Below, piece by piece: positions 7,300 through 15,821 of a DNA stretch of 37,066 nucleotides (within the stretch, counting starts at the first letter, position 1; the number at the start of each line of letters is the position of its first letter). Position numbers and translations under genes: made by a program. The DNA is from Chthoniobacterales bacterium (lineage in GTDB: Bacteria; Verrucomicrobiota; Verrucomicrobiia; Chthoniobacterales; UBA10450): positions 1 to 37,066 of the forward strand of contig JACDGM010000013.1 in NCBI GenBank assembly GCA_013815325.1, written 5' to 3'. A model generated the notes under the pieces. It worked only from the letters and a program-made list of their open reading frames with translations. It ran no database searches and was not told the origin of the DNA.

Positions 7300-9039
7300 C
7301 TACCCGACCACCGGCTCGGTGATGCCGCTCGTCTCGGCCAGGACGTCGTCGGTTTGCGTCACCCTAACGACTTCTTCGATCGTGGTTTTGCCTTCGGCGA
7401 CACGCCGCCAGCCGTCCTGGCGCAAGGTGAGCATGCCTTCGCGGATGGCGCATTGTTTCAGCTCGCCGCCGTCGCGCTTCTGCATGATGAGGCGCTTGAG
7501 CGGCTCGGAAATGACGCAAATTTCGTAGATTGCCATGCGCCCCTGGTAGCCGGTGTGCCGGCAGTTTTCGCAGCCCGCACCCCGGTAATATTTGAAGTCG
7601 GGAGAAATCATGGCGCCGATTTCGTTCAGATATTCAACCGGATAACCGACCGGCTCTTTGCAATCGGGGCAGATGGTGCGGACGAGCCGCTGGGCGAGAA
7701 ACGCCTTTACGACCGAGGCGAGAAGGAACGGCTCGACCTCCATGTCGAGCAGACGCGTGATGCCGCCGACGGCGTCGTTCGTGTGCAGAGTGCTGAAGAC
7801 AAGGTGGCCAGTCATGGCCGCCCGAATCGCGATATCCGCAGTCTCGACGTCGCGAATTTCTCCGACCATGACGACGTTCGGATCTTGCCGCAGGATGTGG
7901 CGCAAGCCTTTGGCGAAAGTGAGATCGATCTCCGGTTTTACATCGATCTGAGAAACGCCCGGGAGCCGATATTCGACTGGTTCTTCGATCGTGATGATGC
8001 GGCGCTGGACCGAGTTGATGCTGCTGAGGAAGCAGTAAAGCGAGGTCGATTTCCCGGAACCAGTCGGACCCGTCACAAGAACGATTCCGTTAGGCTGGGC
8101 CAGCAGCGACTTCATGATACGGGTGTGACCCGGACTAAGGTCGAGCCGCTCGAAACCGAACTGCTGTTCTTGATCGCGACTGAGCAAACGCAAGCTGATC
8201 GATTCGCCGTTCACTGTCGGGATTGTGGAAACCCGGACGTCAATGGTTTGAGCGGCGGCTTGCAGATTGATGCGGCCGTCCTGCGGGAGGCGGCGCTCAG
8301 CGATGTCCATGTGCGCCATGACTTTCAAGCGCGAGATAATGGCCGATTGCAGGAGGCGTAATTGCCCGGGCACGGCGACTTCGTGGAGGATGCCATCGAT
8401 CCGGTAACGAATGCGCAAATCGTTCTCGAGCGGCTCGACGTGGATGTCGGTCGCGCGCTCTTGTATCGCTTCGCGAATGATTTGGTTGACGAATTTTACG
8501 ACCGAGGCTTCGGGATCGTCGGCGTTCAGATCGGTGCTCGTCTCGATGTCCTGAAGCGACTCGAAGGAGCGGTTCGTCTTGAGGATTTCGTCGAAGGTCT
8601 CGGCGCCCACGCCATAGAGCGTCTTCATGGCACGCAAGACCTGGCCGCGCGGCACGAGCACCCATTCGGCGGGTTTCTTCAGGAGCTGCGCGGCGAGCTC
8701 GCGGCCAGTCGAGTTAAAAAGATCATAGGTCGCGAGGACAACCGCGTTTTCTTTCACCTCGATCGGCAGAATGTGGTGCTGGAAAACGAAGCGGCTCGGC
8801 AGCGCCGTCAAGGTCGTCCGCTCAATGCGCTTGGCATCGATCGAGACGACGGGAACGCTGAAGAAGTTGCCTATCTCATTGAGGAAACGCTGCTCGTCGA
8901 CCTTGCCGGAGTTAAGGACGTCGGCGGTCCAGGAGCCGTTGCCGTTCAAGTTGCCGGCGAGCGCCACGGCGTCTTCGCGCGAGGGCGCTCCGCTGGCGAG
9001 AAGGATGTCGACGAGAGATTTGCTGAGAGCGGGACTCAT
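7300..9039 (-). CDS. gspE: Type II secretion / type IV pilus assembly ATPase, GspE/PilB family
   Basis: A hexameric cytoplasmic ATPase that powers pseudopilus or pilus extension. The 579-residue protein has an MshEN-type N-terminal domain (about 1-140), a second N-terminal domain (about 180-290) and the motor domain. Walker A is GPTGSGKS (324-331), the Asp box runs through IITIEEPVEY, Walker B is VMVGEIRD, and the His box is STLHTND. A zinc-binding CPDC...CENC pair (457/460 and 490/493) is typical of GspE and PilB rather than PilT. The ATG 9037-9039 is 8 bp from the upstream stop, so it is co-transcribed with gspD. GspE is favoured by the neighbouring GspD-type secretin, but PilB is not excluded. 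Confidence 0.92.
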   Translation of the reverse strand: MSPALSKSLVDILLASGAPSREDAVALAGNLNGNGSWTADVLNSGKVDEQRFLNEIGNFFSVPVVSIDAKRIERTTLTALPSRFVFQHHILPIEVKENAVVLATYDLFNSTGRELAAQLLKKPAEWVLVPRGQVLRAMKTLYGVGAETFDEILKTNRSFESLQDIETSTDLNADDPEASVVKFVNQIIREAIQERATDIHVEPLENDLRIRYRIDGILHEVAVPGQLRLLQSAIISRLKVMAHMDIAERRLPQDGRINLQAAAQTIDVRVSTIPTVNGESISLRLLSRDQEQQFGFERLDLSPGHTRIMKSLLAQPNGIVLVTGPTGSGKSTSLYCFLSSINSVQRRIITIEEPVEYRLPGVSQIDVKPEIDLTFAKGLRHILRQDPNVVMVGEIRDVETADIAIRAAMTGHLVFSTLHTNDAVGGITRLLDMEVEPFLLASVVKAFLAQRLVRTICPDCKEPVGYPVEYLNEIGAMISPDFKYYRGAGCENCRHTGYQGRMAIYEICVISEPLKRLIMQKRDGGELKQCAIREGMLTLRQDGWRRVAEGKTTIEEVVRVTQTDDVLAETSGITEPVVG

Positions 9040-9047
9040 TCTCTATC

Positions 9048-9443
9048 CTAAGGTAAATGCAGTGCTCTGCGAACCGGGAGAGTGAGCGTGCCGGTTACCC
9101 GCTGGGAGTAGTTCTTTTGCATGCGCGCGATCGCGCCAACGACTGCGTTGGAGAAGTATCCGTCGATAGGGCCGCAGTAGTAGCCCAGCCGACGCAAGGA
9201 AGTTTGCAGTGCACCGACGTAGGCAGGATCCGAGACGAGCGTGTTACTCGGCATAAAATAATAGTCAAAGCGACACGGGTAGCGCCGGTCGAAGTCTGTC
9301 CGATTTAGGGCAGGGCTCTGATGCAAAAGCCCATCCTCATCCAGCGGGGCTAGCGGATCCGTGAAACAAAAGAGCGAATCTGCCGAAGAACCGACCGGCA
9401 GCAGGCAAAACAAAACAAGGAAGAAGATAAAAACGCGGTGCAT
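9048..9443 (-). CDS. Exported protein with a peptidoglycan-binding domain
   Basis: A 131-residue protein with a signal peptide (MHRVFIFFLVLFCLLPVGSS, cleavage probably after Ala-21). A C-terminal PG_binding_1-like repeat (about residues 75-131) shows LQTSLRRLGYYCGPIDGYFS, then AVVGAIARMQ and VTGTLTLPVRRALHL. The middle holds several Cys (for example CRFDYY), possibly disulfide-bonded. It lies between gspD (11 bp upstream) and gspE (8 bp downstream), so all three should form one transcript. Some T2SS use peptidoglycan-binding helpers (GspA/ExeA) to insert the secretin through the cell wall, and a similar role is plausible. No orthologue is recognised and the function is inferred from context. 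Confidence 0.75.
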   Translation of the reverse strand: MHRVFIFFLVLFCLLPVGSSADSLFCFTDPLAPLDEDGLLHQSPALNRTDFDRRYPCRFDYYFMPSNTLVSDPAYVGALQTSLRRLGYYCGPIDGYFSNAVVGAIARMQKNYSQRVTGTLTLPVRRALHLP

Positions 9444-9454
9444 GCGGAACGCAG

Positions 9455-11725
9455 CTATTTTTCCAGCGGAAGATCAGGCGGCGGCAATTGTTTCCCATCG
9501 ATCACCGGCGGACAATCAGGACAATCGTCCTGATCCAGTTCAGGCCCGAAATGCGTCTTATCTTCCAGCTTCGCCCGCGTTCGGTAAAGGTCGAGATTCG
9601 TTAGGCTGACTTCCGGCCTCATGAGGACGATGAGTTCGGTGCGATTTTTCGAGTCGGTCGTGGAGCTGAAGAGGGAACCCAAGAGCGGAATGCGATCGAG
9701 AATCGGAATACCGTTGCGGCTGCGCCGCTTTTCATCCTGAATCAAGCCGCCGAGCACAATCGTGGACCCGTTAGGCGCGGAGACTGTGGTTCGGATGTAG
9801 CGAGTGGCGATCGTCGGGATGTCATTGCCACCCACTCTGGTCACCGCCCCGGTAAGACTGTCGAGCTTTTGCAGAATATCGAGCGACACCTCCTTTTGGG
9901 AATTAATCAGCGGAACGACTTCGAGCTGCAGAGCAACTTTCTTGAACTCGATGTTCGTTTGCTGCGCGAGGCCAGTGTTAATGATGCCGCCGCCGGTCGA
10001 TGACGAAATCGTGTTCGTCGGCACTGGAATCTCCTGGCCCGAAGCAATGATCGCTTTCTTGTTGTTGCTCGTGAACACGGTCGGTCGCGAAATGGTATGG
10101 AACCGTCCAGTCGAATCGAGCGCGCGCACCACCGCGGCGAGGGTATTGCCAGCGGCGATATAAAGATTCCCGCCGCCGAGGGTCCCGGCCGCATTCATCA
10201 AATTTGGAAATGTGATGAGACTGGCTGGGTCTAGGATCGGCGCCCCGGTGTTGCTGGCGGCGCCGGCCACCCCGACGCCATTGTTAGGACTGGTCCGGCG
10301 CGTGAACTGAAGAAAATAATCGACCCCGAACTCCTCGTTATTAGTAAGAGAAAGCTCGCCAATCACTGTACTGAGCGCGACCTGCGGCGCCTTCACGTCC
10401 ATCTCGTCGAGAATTTTCTCGACCTTGACGACGACCTCGCGATTACCCAGCACGATGATACTGTTGGCGCGTGAGTCCGCGATCAATTTCGTGTTCCCAA
10501 CAGTGACCGCCTGCGGCGCGGTATCGACCGCTGTGGTGGAAAGCTCTTCATTCACCTGCAAGGTGCTGTCGCTCGCGGTGCCGTTGAGATTTGTGCTGGA
10601 CTGGTTGGGGCTCGGGGACGGATTGCGGCTGGGATTGTTGCGCTGTTGATTCGGATTTAGGCTGGCCTGGCCTTGCTGATTCTCGGTCCCGGGTTCAGTC
10701 AATGCCTGCACCAGGACGGGTAAAACGTCTCCCGCCGCGATGTATTGCAAAGGCCGCGTGACCGGTTTCCCAAACTCGACGTTGGCGTCAAACTCCGAGA
10801 TCAACTTTCGCACGAATGGCATGTTGACCGGGCGCGTTACGACGTGAATGCGGTTAGTGCGGACATCCGCTTCCATCTTGATCTTGCCGACCACGAGTGA
10901 GTCTTCCGAAAGGACTGCGCCGCCTTCCTCGTTATCCCCCTGTTGCACATTCGCCGGAATCGGAATGCCGTTACGCACCCCGCGAATCGCGCCGCCGGCC
11001 TGGCCGGAATCAGCGCCTTTCTCAAAAATATCTTTGAGCATGTCTACGACCTTGCTGGCGTCCGCCCGCTCTAGTTTGATGAAGGCGCTTTCCACCGCGG
11101 CGGGCGCGATATCGAGCTCCTGCACCATCCGCACGATTTTGCGCAGCACGTCGGAACTCTGGGTCACGAGCAGGCTGGAAGATTTGGGCAACGCCAGAAT
11201 CGGCGCCTGACCACCGATGCCCGAGAGATATTGCGAGAGCACGCCCTGCAGTTCCTGAGGGTCAACATAATTCAGATGAAACAGAAAGCTCACCACCTTC
11301 GCGCCTTCGGGAAGGTCCGCGGGATCGGAAATAATGGGCACCGCCGCCGCGCGCGGGTTCTTATTCACCCCGACCACCTCGACGACATCGCCCTCCGTCG
11401 GCACGAGCGAAAAGCCATTCAAGGCGAGGTTCATCTCGATGATCGTTATGGCTTCTTTACGCGGCACCTTTTGCGCGATGAAAATGTTCACCTTGCCCTG
11501 GACGTTGTTATCGATGACGAGCTTCGACCCGGTCAGGTTCTCGTAGAAATGAAGGACGTCGATCACGTCGCTGTTCGGGAATTGAAGCGTCACCATGTCC
11601 GGCTCGGAACTGTTCCCGCCGACTGGCCGCGGGAGAATGCGCGGGGTCGGACCATTCACTTGCGCGAGGACGGGAAGGGCGACGAGCAGGGCTAGGACGA
11701 GGCAAATGAAGGGGCGGCGAAGCAC
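9455..11725 (-). CDS. gspD: Type II secretion system secretin GspD
   Basis: This protein forms the outer-membrane channel of the type II system. The 756 residues carry a signal peptide (1-21), an N0-like domain (about 42-120), N1-N3 ring domains (about 140-445) and the secretin barrel domain (about 445-710). The barrel has the signatures VLGGLIQDEKRRSRNGIPIL and LLGSLFSS. A Gln/Asn/Pro/Ser-rich insertion (about 346-385) interrupts N3, as is common in GspD. There is no AMIN domain, which argues against PilQ. The start is GTG 11725. It is probably the first gene of the gspD - PG-binding - gspE transcript; other gsp genes are not in the window. Two exact TCGTTAGGC-type sites lie near the 3' end (9599, 9769). 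Confidence 0.93.
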   Translation of the reverse strand: MLRRPFICLVLALLVALPVLAQVNGPTPRILPRPVGGNSSEPDMVTLQFPNSDVIDVLHFYENLTGSKLVIDNNVQGKVNIFIAQKVPRKEAITIIEMNLALNGFSLVPTEGDVVEVVGVNKNPRAAAVPIISDPADLPEGAKVVSFLFHLNYVDPQELQGVLSQYLSGIGGQAPILALPKSSSLLVTQSSDVLRKIVRMVQELDIAPAAVESAFIKLERADASKVVDMLKDIFEKGADSGQAGGAIRGVRNGIPIPANVQQGDNEEGGAVLSEDSLVVGKIKMEADVRTNRIHVVTRPVNMPFVRKLISEFDANVEFGKPVTRPLQYIAAGDVLPVLVQALTEPGTENQQGQASLNPNQQRNNPSRNPSPSPNQSSTNLNGTASDSTLQVNEELSTTAVDTAPQAVTVGNTKLIADSRANSIIVLGNREVVVKVEKILDEMDVKAPQVALSTVIGELSLTNNEEFGVDYFLQFTRRTSPNNGVGVAGAASNTGAPILDPASLITFPNLMNAAGTLGGGNLYIAAGNTLAAVVRALDSTGRFHTISRPTVFTSNNKKAIIASGQEIPVPTNTISSSTGGGIINTGLAQQTNIEFKKVALQLEVVPLINSQKEVSLDILQKLDSLTGAVTRVGGNDIPTIATRYIRTTVSAPNGSTIVLGGLIQDEKRRSRNGIPILDRIPLLGSLFSSTTDSKNRTELIVLMRPEVSLTNLDLYRTRAKLEDKTHFGPELDQDDCPDCPPVIDGKQLPPPDLPLEK

Positions 11726-11817
11726 GGGCCTATTTAGTTGTTCCGCGAGTCGTGGTCAAACATTTAGGCCGCCCCGGGAACTCGACGCGAGCGGCGCATG
11801 GCGTACTCTGCGCCACG

Positions 11818-12252
11818 ATGAAAGTTCCGCTGCTCCTGGTCTCGATCTCGTTAGGCACACTTCTCGCCTTCGCGCCGCCAGTGCCCGCCGCGTCGCCCGA
11901 TCCGATCCGCGCCGTCCTGGACGATCAGGTCGCCGCCTGGAATCGCGGCGACATCGACAGCTTCATGGCCGGCTATGCGCGCTCGAAGGAGACGACCTTT
12001 GTTTCTGGCGACACAATTACGCACGGTTGGCAGACGGTGCGCGATCGTTACGCGAGCAAATACAACAGCCGCGCGAAAATGGGGACCCTCACTTTCTCCG
12101 GCCTAACGATCACCCGGCTCTCGGCCTACGCCGCGCTTGTGCTCGGGAGCTGGAGCCTGGAGCGCGAAGGCGATCGTCCGCACGGGAAATTCACCCTCCT
12201 CTTTCGCAAGCTGCCGGAAGGCTGGCGCATTGTGCTCGATCACACTTCGTAA
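11818..12252 (+). CDS. Exported NTF2-like (SnoaL/DUF4440-type) protein
   Basis: I chose ATG 11818 because it directly precedes a signal peptide (MKVPLLLVSISLGTLLAFA, cleavage near PAAS); the frame is open upstream to 11752. The mature part (about 120 residues) looks like an NTF2-fold protein: an opening helix DPIRAVLDDQVAAWNRGDID, then FMAGYARSKETTFVSG, and a closing strand GWRIVLDHTS. Members include ketosteroid-isomerase-like enzymes and many periplasmic proteins of unknown role. It is divergent from gspD with about 90 bp between. TCGTTAGGC occurs inside the signal peptide, read Ser-Leu-Gly. Confidence 0.75.
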   Translation: MKVPLLLVSISLGTLLAFAPPVPAASPDPIRAVLDDQVAAWNRGDIDSFMAGYARSKETTFVSGDTITHGWQTVRDRYASKYNSRAKMGTLTFSGLTITRLSAYAALVLGSWSLEREGDRPHGKFTLLFRKLPEGWRIVLDHTS

Positions 12253-12263
12253 AGCTCGCGGAA

Positions 12264-12449
12264 ATAACCGCAGAGGACGCAGAGAGCGCACAATTGTCAT
12301 CCCGAGCGGGCGGAGCCCGGCGAGGGACCTCGCATCTGAGACTGACGCTTCTTCCTCACGGAACAGGCAGATTGCACTGTGAGGTCCCTCGCCGTCTTCG
12401 CGGTTCGGGATGACAAGTCGTCTGCGCTTTCTGCACGCTCTGCGTTAAC
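12264..12449. repeat. Nested palindromic repeats: family A copy 2 inside an older inverted repeat
   Basis: The inner element (12295-12415) has arms related to copy 1 at 3386-3489: TGTCATCCCGAGCGGG on the left and TCGGGATGACA on the right, both containing GAGGTCCCTC or its complement. Around it lies a second pair of arms, AACCGCAGAGGACGCAGAG (from 12266) and CTGCACGCTCTGCGTTA (to 12448), matching at about 19 of 25 positions. The arrangement suggests insertion of a family A element into an older palindrome. It fills the whole gap between two convergent genes. Confidence 0.8.
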
Positions 12450-12460
12450 TCCCAGCATCC

Positions 12461-13846
12461 TCACAGAGCGCTCAGAAGCTTCGCATGAATGTCGTCAAAG
12501 CCGCCGTTGCTGAAAATCGTCACGACGTCGTTAGGCCGAAGCAGCGGCACGATCCGCGCTACGATGGCGTCGGCGTCGCGTTCATAAAACGCCATCTTCC
12601 CCGCGGCGGCGATCGCTTCCACAACGGCTTCCGGATGCAATCGTTCTTCCGCCGGGATCTGCTCGAGCGCCGCGATCTGCGCGAGGAAAACGCCGTCGGC
12701 CACTTGCAGCGCCGCGGGCAGTTCCTGCTGGAAGACCGCCCGCCGCGTCGTGTTTGAGCGCGGCTCGAAAATCGCCCAGAGCCGATGCCCCGGGTAGCGA
12801 TAACGGAGCGCGCTCAAGGTCTCGCGAATCGCGGTCGGGTGATGCCCGAAGTCATCGATTACTGTGACCCCGCGCGCTTCGCCGCGCACTTCCTGCCGGC
12901 GCGCGATCCCTTCGAAACTCGTTAGGGCGGTCTGGATGACCTCGGGCACAACACCGTAAAAGCGCGCGGCGGCTGCGGCCATCGCGGCATTGCGCACATT
13001 GAATTCGCCGATAAGCGGCAGATCGAAAGCTGTCTCGCTTAACGAAAAAGAAGACCCATGAGTCCCATAGGACATATCACGAATTCGCTCCGCGCAATTC
13101 TCGGAAAATCCGACCTCGACGATCGGCGCGAGACAATCCCGCGCCACCTCTACGCAATTCGCATCGTCGCCGTTGAGCAGAATCAGGCCGTTCTGCGGCA
13201 CGATATTGAGGAGCCTGCGGAAGCTCAGCTTGACCGCTGCGAGATCGTCGAAAATATCCGCGTGATCGAACTCGATATTATTCACGATCAGCAGCTCCGG
13301 CAGGTAGTGGATGAACTTCGAGCGCTTGTCGAAGAAGGCGGAGTCGTATTCGTCGCCCTCGATCACGAAATACTTCGAGTCATTGAATAGCGCGCCCTGC
13401 CCGAGATTGCGCGGCAGGCCGCCGATGACGTAGCCCGGCTCCATTTCCGCGACGGTCAAGATCCACGTGAGCAGGGCCGTGGTTGTCGTTTTTCCGTGCG
13501 TCCCCGTGACCACGAGATTGTGGCGTCCGCGCAGGAAATATTCCTTCAACACTTCCGGCAGGGACAGGTAGTAGAGCTTGCGATTGAGCACCGCCTCGAC
13601 TTCCGGATTGCCGCGCTTGATGGCGTTGCCGATGACCACGATGTCGGCATCGTTAGGCAGATTCTCCGCCCGGTACGGCTCCGTGAGCGCGATTCCTTTT
13701 GCCCGCAGGAAGTCGGACATGGGCGGATAGACCTTTTCGTCCGAGCCGGTCACGCTACAGCCCCGCGCGCGCAAGGCCGCCGCGACCGATCCCATAGCCG
13801 TCCCGCAAATGCCGATAAAATGGAAATGCTGCGGCGGCCGGTGCAC
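12461..13846 (-). CDS. mpl: UDP-N-acetylmuramate:L-Ala-gamma-D-Glu-meso-DAP ligase
   Basis: Mpl joins recovered murein tripeptide to UDP-MurNAc, a peptidoglycan recycling step in the cytoplasm. The 461-residue protein has the N-terminal FHFIGICGTAMGSVA nucleotide-sugar motif, the ATP P-loop TGTHGKTTTT (from about 114) and EGDEYDSAFFDKRSKF, which distinguishes Mpl from MurC, followed by NNIEFDHADIFDD. Start is GTG 13846. It implies meso-DAP in the wall. It is convergent with the NTF2-like gene and divergent from the PHP gene. Three motif-core sites lie inside (12529, 12920, 13651), two of them exact CGTTAGGC. Confidence 0.95.
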   Translation of the reverse strand: MHRPPQHFHFIGICGTAMGSVAAALRARGCSVTGSDEKVYPPMSDFLRAKGIALTEPYRAENLPNDADIVVIGNAIKRGNPEVEAVLNRKLYYLSLPEVLKEYFLRGRHNLVVTGTHGKTTTTALLTWILTVAEMEPGYVIGGLPRNLGQGALFNDSKYFVIEGDEYDSAFFDKRSKFIHYLPELLIVNNIEFDHADIFDDLAAVKLSFRRLLNIVPQNGLILLNGDDANCVEVARDCLAPIVEVGFSENCAERIRDMSYGTHGSSFSLSETAFDLPLIGEFNVRNAAMAAAAARFYGVVPEVIQTALTSFEGIARRQEVRGEARGVTVIDDFGHHPTAIRETLSALRYRYPGHRLWAIFEPRSNTTRRAVFQQELPAALQVADGVFLAQIAALEQIPAEERLHPEAVVEAIAAAGKMAFYERDADAIVARIVPLLRPNDVVTIFSNGGFDDIHAKLLSAL

Positions 13847-14018
13847 GCGGCATCTGTAAGCTGCGGCGCAAGTTTTTGCTACAGCAAGCGGAAGGGAGGA
13901 GTGCCGGCTGCGAAAGCGTTAGCCAGAGCGACGTGCTCGTGCTCGTGCTCGATCTCCTTTCTCTCGCCCCCAAGAAGTTTCGCGGCAGGGCGCGGAACCT
14001 GCGCTTAACCTCGCTACG
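13847..14018. promoter_or_regulatory. Divergent mpl/PHP intergenic region
   Basis: This 172-bp gap must carry promoters for mpl (minus) and the PHP gene (plus). It contains three perfect copies of CGTGCT (13932-13949) followed by a pyrimidine-rich stretch. No reliable -35/-10 pair or operator was identified. The longer open frames that cross it on both strands have no recognisable protein features and are taken as chance. Confidence 0.35.
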
Positions 14019-14768
14019 ATGAATCGGCACGACGGGATCGATCAAAACCAGGAGAAAGATTGGATCAAAGTCGATCTCCACATCCACACCCTTGACGACC
14101 CCAGAGATCACCTCGACTACACCGCCCATCAGCTCCTCGAGCGGGCCCGTACACTCGGCTATCGCGTCCTCGCGATTACCCTCCACGACAAGGTTTTTGA
14201 TCGCGCGGAAGTCTTTGCGGATGCCGCCGCCATGGGAATTTTGCTTATCTCCGCCGCGGAGCTGCGGCTGGAGGGCGCCGACGTCGTGCTGCTAAACGTC
14301 CAGCCTAACGAAATCGAAGAGGTCCGCACTTTTGCCGATTTGCGCTGCTTGCGCGCGCGCCGTGGCACTTCACTTTTTTGTTTCGCACCCCATCCGTTTT
14401 TCCTTCTCGGCAGTTCGTTAGGCGAACGGCTCGTACAGGAGATCGACTGTTTCGACGCGATCGAGGTCTGCCATTTTTACAAAGGATTGTTCGACCTGAA
14501 CCGGCGCGCGCGCAAAGTCGCCGCGGCTCACGGCAAGCCGCTCCTCGCGACCTCCGACGCGCATCAGCTCGCCGCCTTCGGATCGCATTACACGAGCCTG
14601 CCGCGACCACCGGAGTTGACCGCCCAGGCCATTCTACAAACCTTGCGCTCCGGGCCGCTCCGCCTCACGTGTCCGCCCTCGAGCTGGCGCGACTTGTTTA
14701 CGGTTTTTTATTTCGTCTTTCTCCTCCACCCCCTGCGCAAACGCCTGCGTCGCCTCCGTGGAAATTGA
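14019..14768 (+). CDS. PHP-domain metal-dependent phosphoesterase
   Basis: A 249-residue PHP-fold protein, likely a metal-dependent phosphatase or phosphodiesterase. Metal-binding motifs are DLHIHTLDD near the N-terminus (about residue 20), ITLHDK, AAELRLEG, an internal APHPFF and a closing TSDAHQL. Stand-alone PHP proteins include histidinol phosphatase-like enzymes and nucleases, and the substrate cannot be assigned. The start is ATG 14019. Two exact CGTTAGGC-type sites are inside (14303, 14416). A second PHP domain occurs in the fusion protein at 26842-29247. Confidence 0.82.
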   Translation: MNRHDGIDQNQEKDWIKVDLHIHTLDDPRDHLDYTAHQLLERARTLGYRVLAITLHDKVFDRAEVFADAAAMGILLISAAELRLEGADVVLLNVQPNEIEEVRTFADLRCLRARRGTSLFCFAPHPFFLLGSSLGERLVQEIDCFDAIEVCHFYKGLFDLNRRARKVAAAHGKPLLATSDAHQLAAFGSHYTSLPRPPELTAQAILQTLRSGPLRLTCPPSSWRDLFTVFYFVFLLHPLRKRLRRLRGN

Positions 14769-14825
14769 GGCTCGCCTTGCGCGGAGCAGCCGTCTATGTC
14801 ACAAAGTCGAAGCGATTTTGCGGAC

Positions 14826-15284
14826 ATGAGAACGAGACTTTTTAGCTGCCTGATCCTGCTCGGCGCGCTGGCTTTTACCGCCTGCCCGACGACGAATCCA
14901 AAGAAGAATTCCAAGAAGCCCGCCACGACCGAGAAAAAGCAGCTCTCCGATGACGAGAACGCGGTTGATTTCCAAGCTTTCCTTGGCCGACTGCGCAAAG
15001 CGGTCCACGCCCATGATGTGAATGCGGTGGCGGCGATGATGACGGAGGATTTCGGTTATCGGTTGGTTCCCGAAGGCTCCGGCCCAGGTGTCTTCCAGTA
15101 CTGGGACGAGAACAATCTCTGGGTGGAACTCGACGCAGTCCTCGCGGAACGCTTCGTACCGAAGGACACCTACATGGTGGCGCCGCCGCAGTTCGCTGAT
15201 ACGGCATCGGCCTACGACGGCTATCGCGCCGGCATCCGGCGAATTAATGGAAGCTGGAAGTTCGCCTACTTTGTTAATGGATAG
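14826..15284 (+). CDS. Putative lipoprotein of unknown function
   Basis: I chose ATG 14826 because MRTRLFSCLILLGALAFTAC forms a lipoprotein signal with Cys-20 as the likely lipidated residue; the frame is open ten codons further up. A Lys/Ser-rich linker follows, then about 110 residues with DFQAFLGRLRKAVHAHDVNA and MMTEDFGYRL, reminiscent of NTF2-like folds, ending GSWKFAYFVNG. No family is recognised with confidence. It starts about 57 bp after the PHP gene. Its stop codon touches the first base of the hairpin at 15284. Confidence 0.7.
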   Translation: MRTRLFSCLILLGALAFTACPTTNPKKNSKKPATTEKKQLSDDENAVDFQAFLGRLRKAVHAHDVNAVAAMMTEDFGYRLVPEGSGPGVFQYWDENNLWVELDAVLAERFVPKDTYMVAPPQFADTASAYDGYRAGIRRINGSWKFAYFVNG

Positions 15285-15347
15285 TGACCGGTGACGAGTG
15301 ACGAGTAGAATCCGCCGCGCTGCTACTTGTCACTCGTCACTTGTCAC
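15284..15347. repeat. Hairpin repeat filling the lipoprotein/fabZ-like gap
   Basis: Arms at 15284-15308 (GTGACCGGTGACGAGTGAC...) and 15323-15347 (...CACTCGTCACTTGTCAC) are inverted repeats matching at 22 of 25 positions around a 14-bp loop. Each arm also holds a direct TGACGAG-type repeat. The element overlaps the stop codon of the lipoprotein gene and includes the only good start codon (TTG 15341) of the next gene. It is a different sequence family from the elements at 3386 and 12264. Confidence 0.8.
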
Positions 15348-15781
15348 TCATCACTAATCTTCCCCATCGGCCGCCGTTCGTGTTCGTTAGGCAGCTCCTC
15401 CACTGTGAGGCAAGTCACCTGGCGGAATGTTCCGCTCGGTTCGACCGCGACGACCCGATGTTCGCCGGTCATTTTCCCGGCAATCCGCTCGTGCCGGGGG
15501 TGATTTTGACGGAAGCGCTGGCCCAGACCGCGGGCATCGCGGCCGCCTCCGGCTACCCGGAAAATGCGCGGCCGCTCTTCTTGTTATCAGCCATTCGCGG
15601 AATGAAATTTCTCGCGTCGGTGCGCCCGGAGGAGGAGATTCGGCTGCGCGCGGAGAAGCTCGCGCAGGTCGACCAACTGCTGCAGTTCAAAGTCCAGGCG
15701 AGCGTTGACGGAAAGGTCGTCGCGGAAGGCCAGCTCGTGCTCAACGTGAGCACGGAAACTTCCATGGCCCCGTTGGAATAG
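15341..15781 (+). CDS. FabZ-like 3-hydroxyacyl-ACP dehydratase
   Basis: A hot-dog-fold protein of 146 residues. It has the FabZ start NLPHRPPFVFV and the active-site segment HFPGNPLVPGVILTEALAQ with catalytic His-44 and Glu-58. FabZ dehydrates 3-hydroxyacyl-ACP in fatty acid synthesis. Without lpx or fab neighbours, a paralogous role in a specialised lipid pathway is also possible, so no gene symbol is given. The start is TTG 15341, because no ATG lies upstream of the conserved PHRPPF and a stop occurs at 15299. TTG lies within the hairpin repeat, so initiation may depend on RNA folding. Confidence 0.8.
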   Translation: MSLITNLPHRPPFVFVRQLLHCEASHLAECSARFDRDDPMFAGHFPGNPLVPGVILTEALAQTAGIAAASGYPENARPLFLLSAIRGMKFLASVRPEEEIRLRAEKLAQVDQLLQFKVQASVDGKVVAEGQLVLNVSTETSMAPLE

Positions 15782-15821
15782 GGCGCGCTTGCACTACTCT
15801 TAGGACTTGGAAATCTCGCAA

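Noticed and set aside
13755..14186. Minus-strand 143-codon frame across the mpl/PHP gap
   Set aside because: It overlaps the starts of both recognised genes and shows no domain or signal. The gap is better read as a promoter region.
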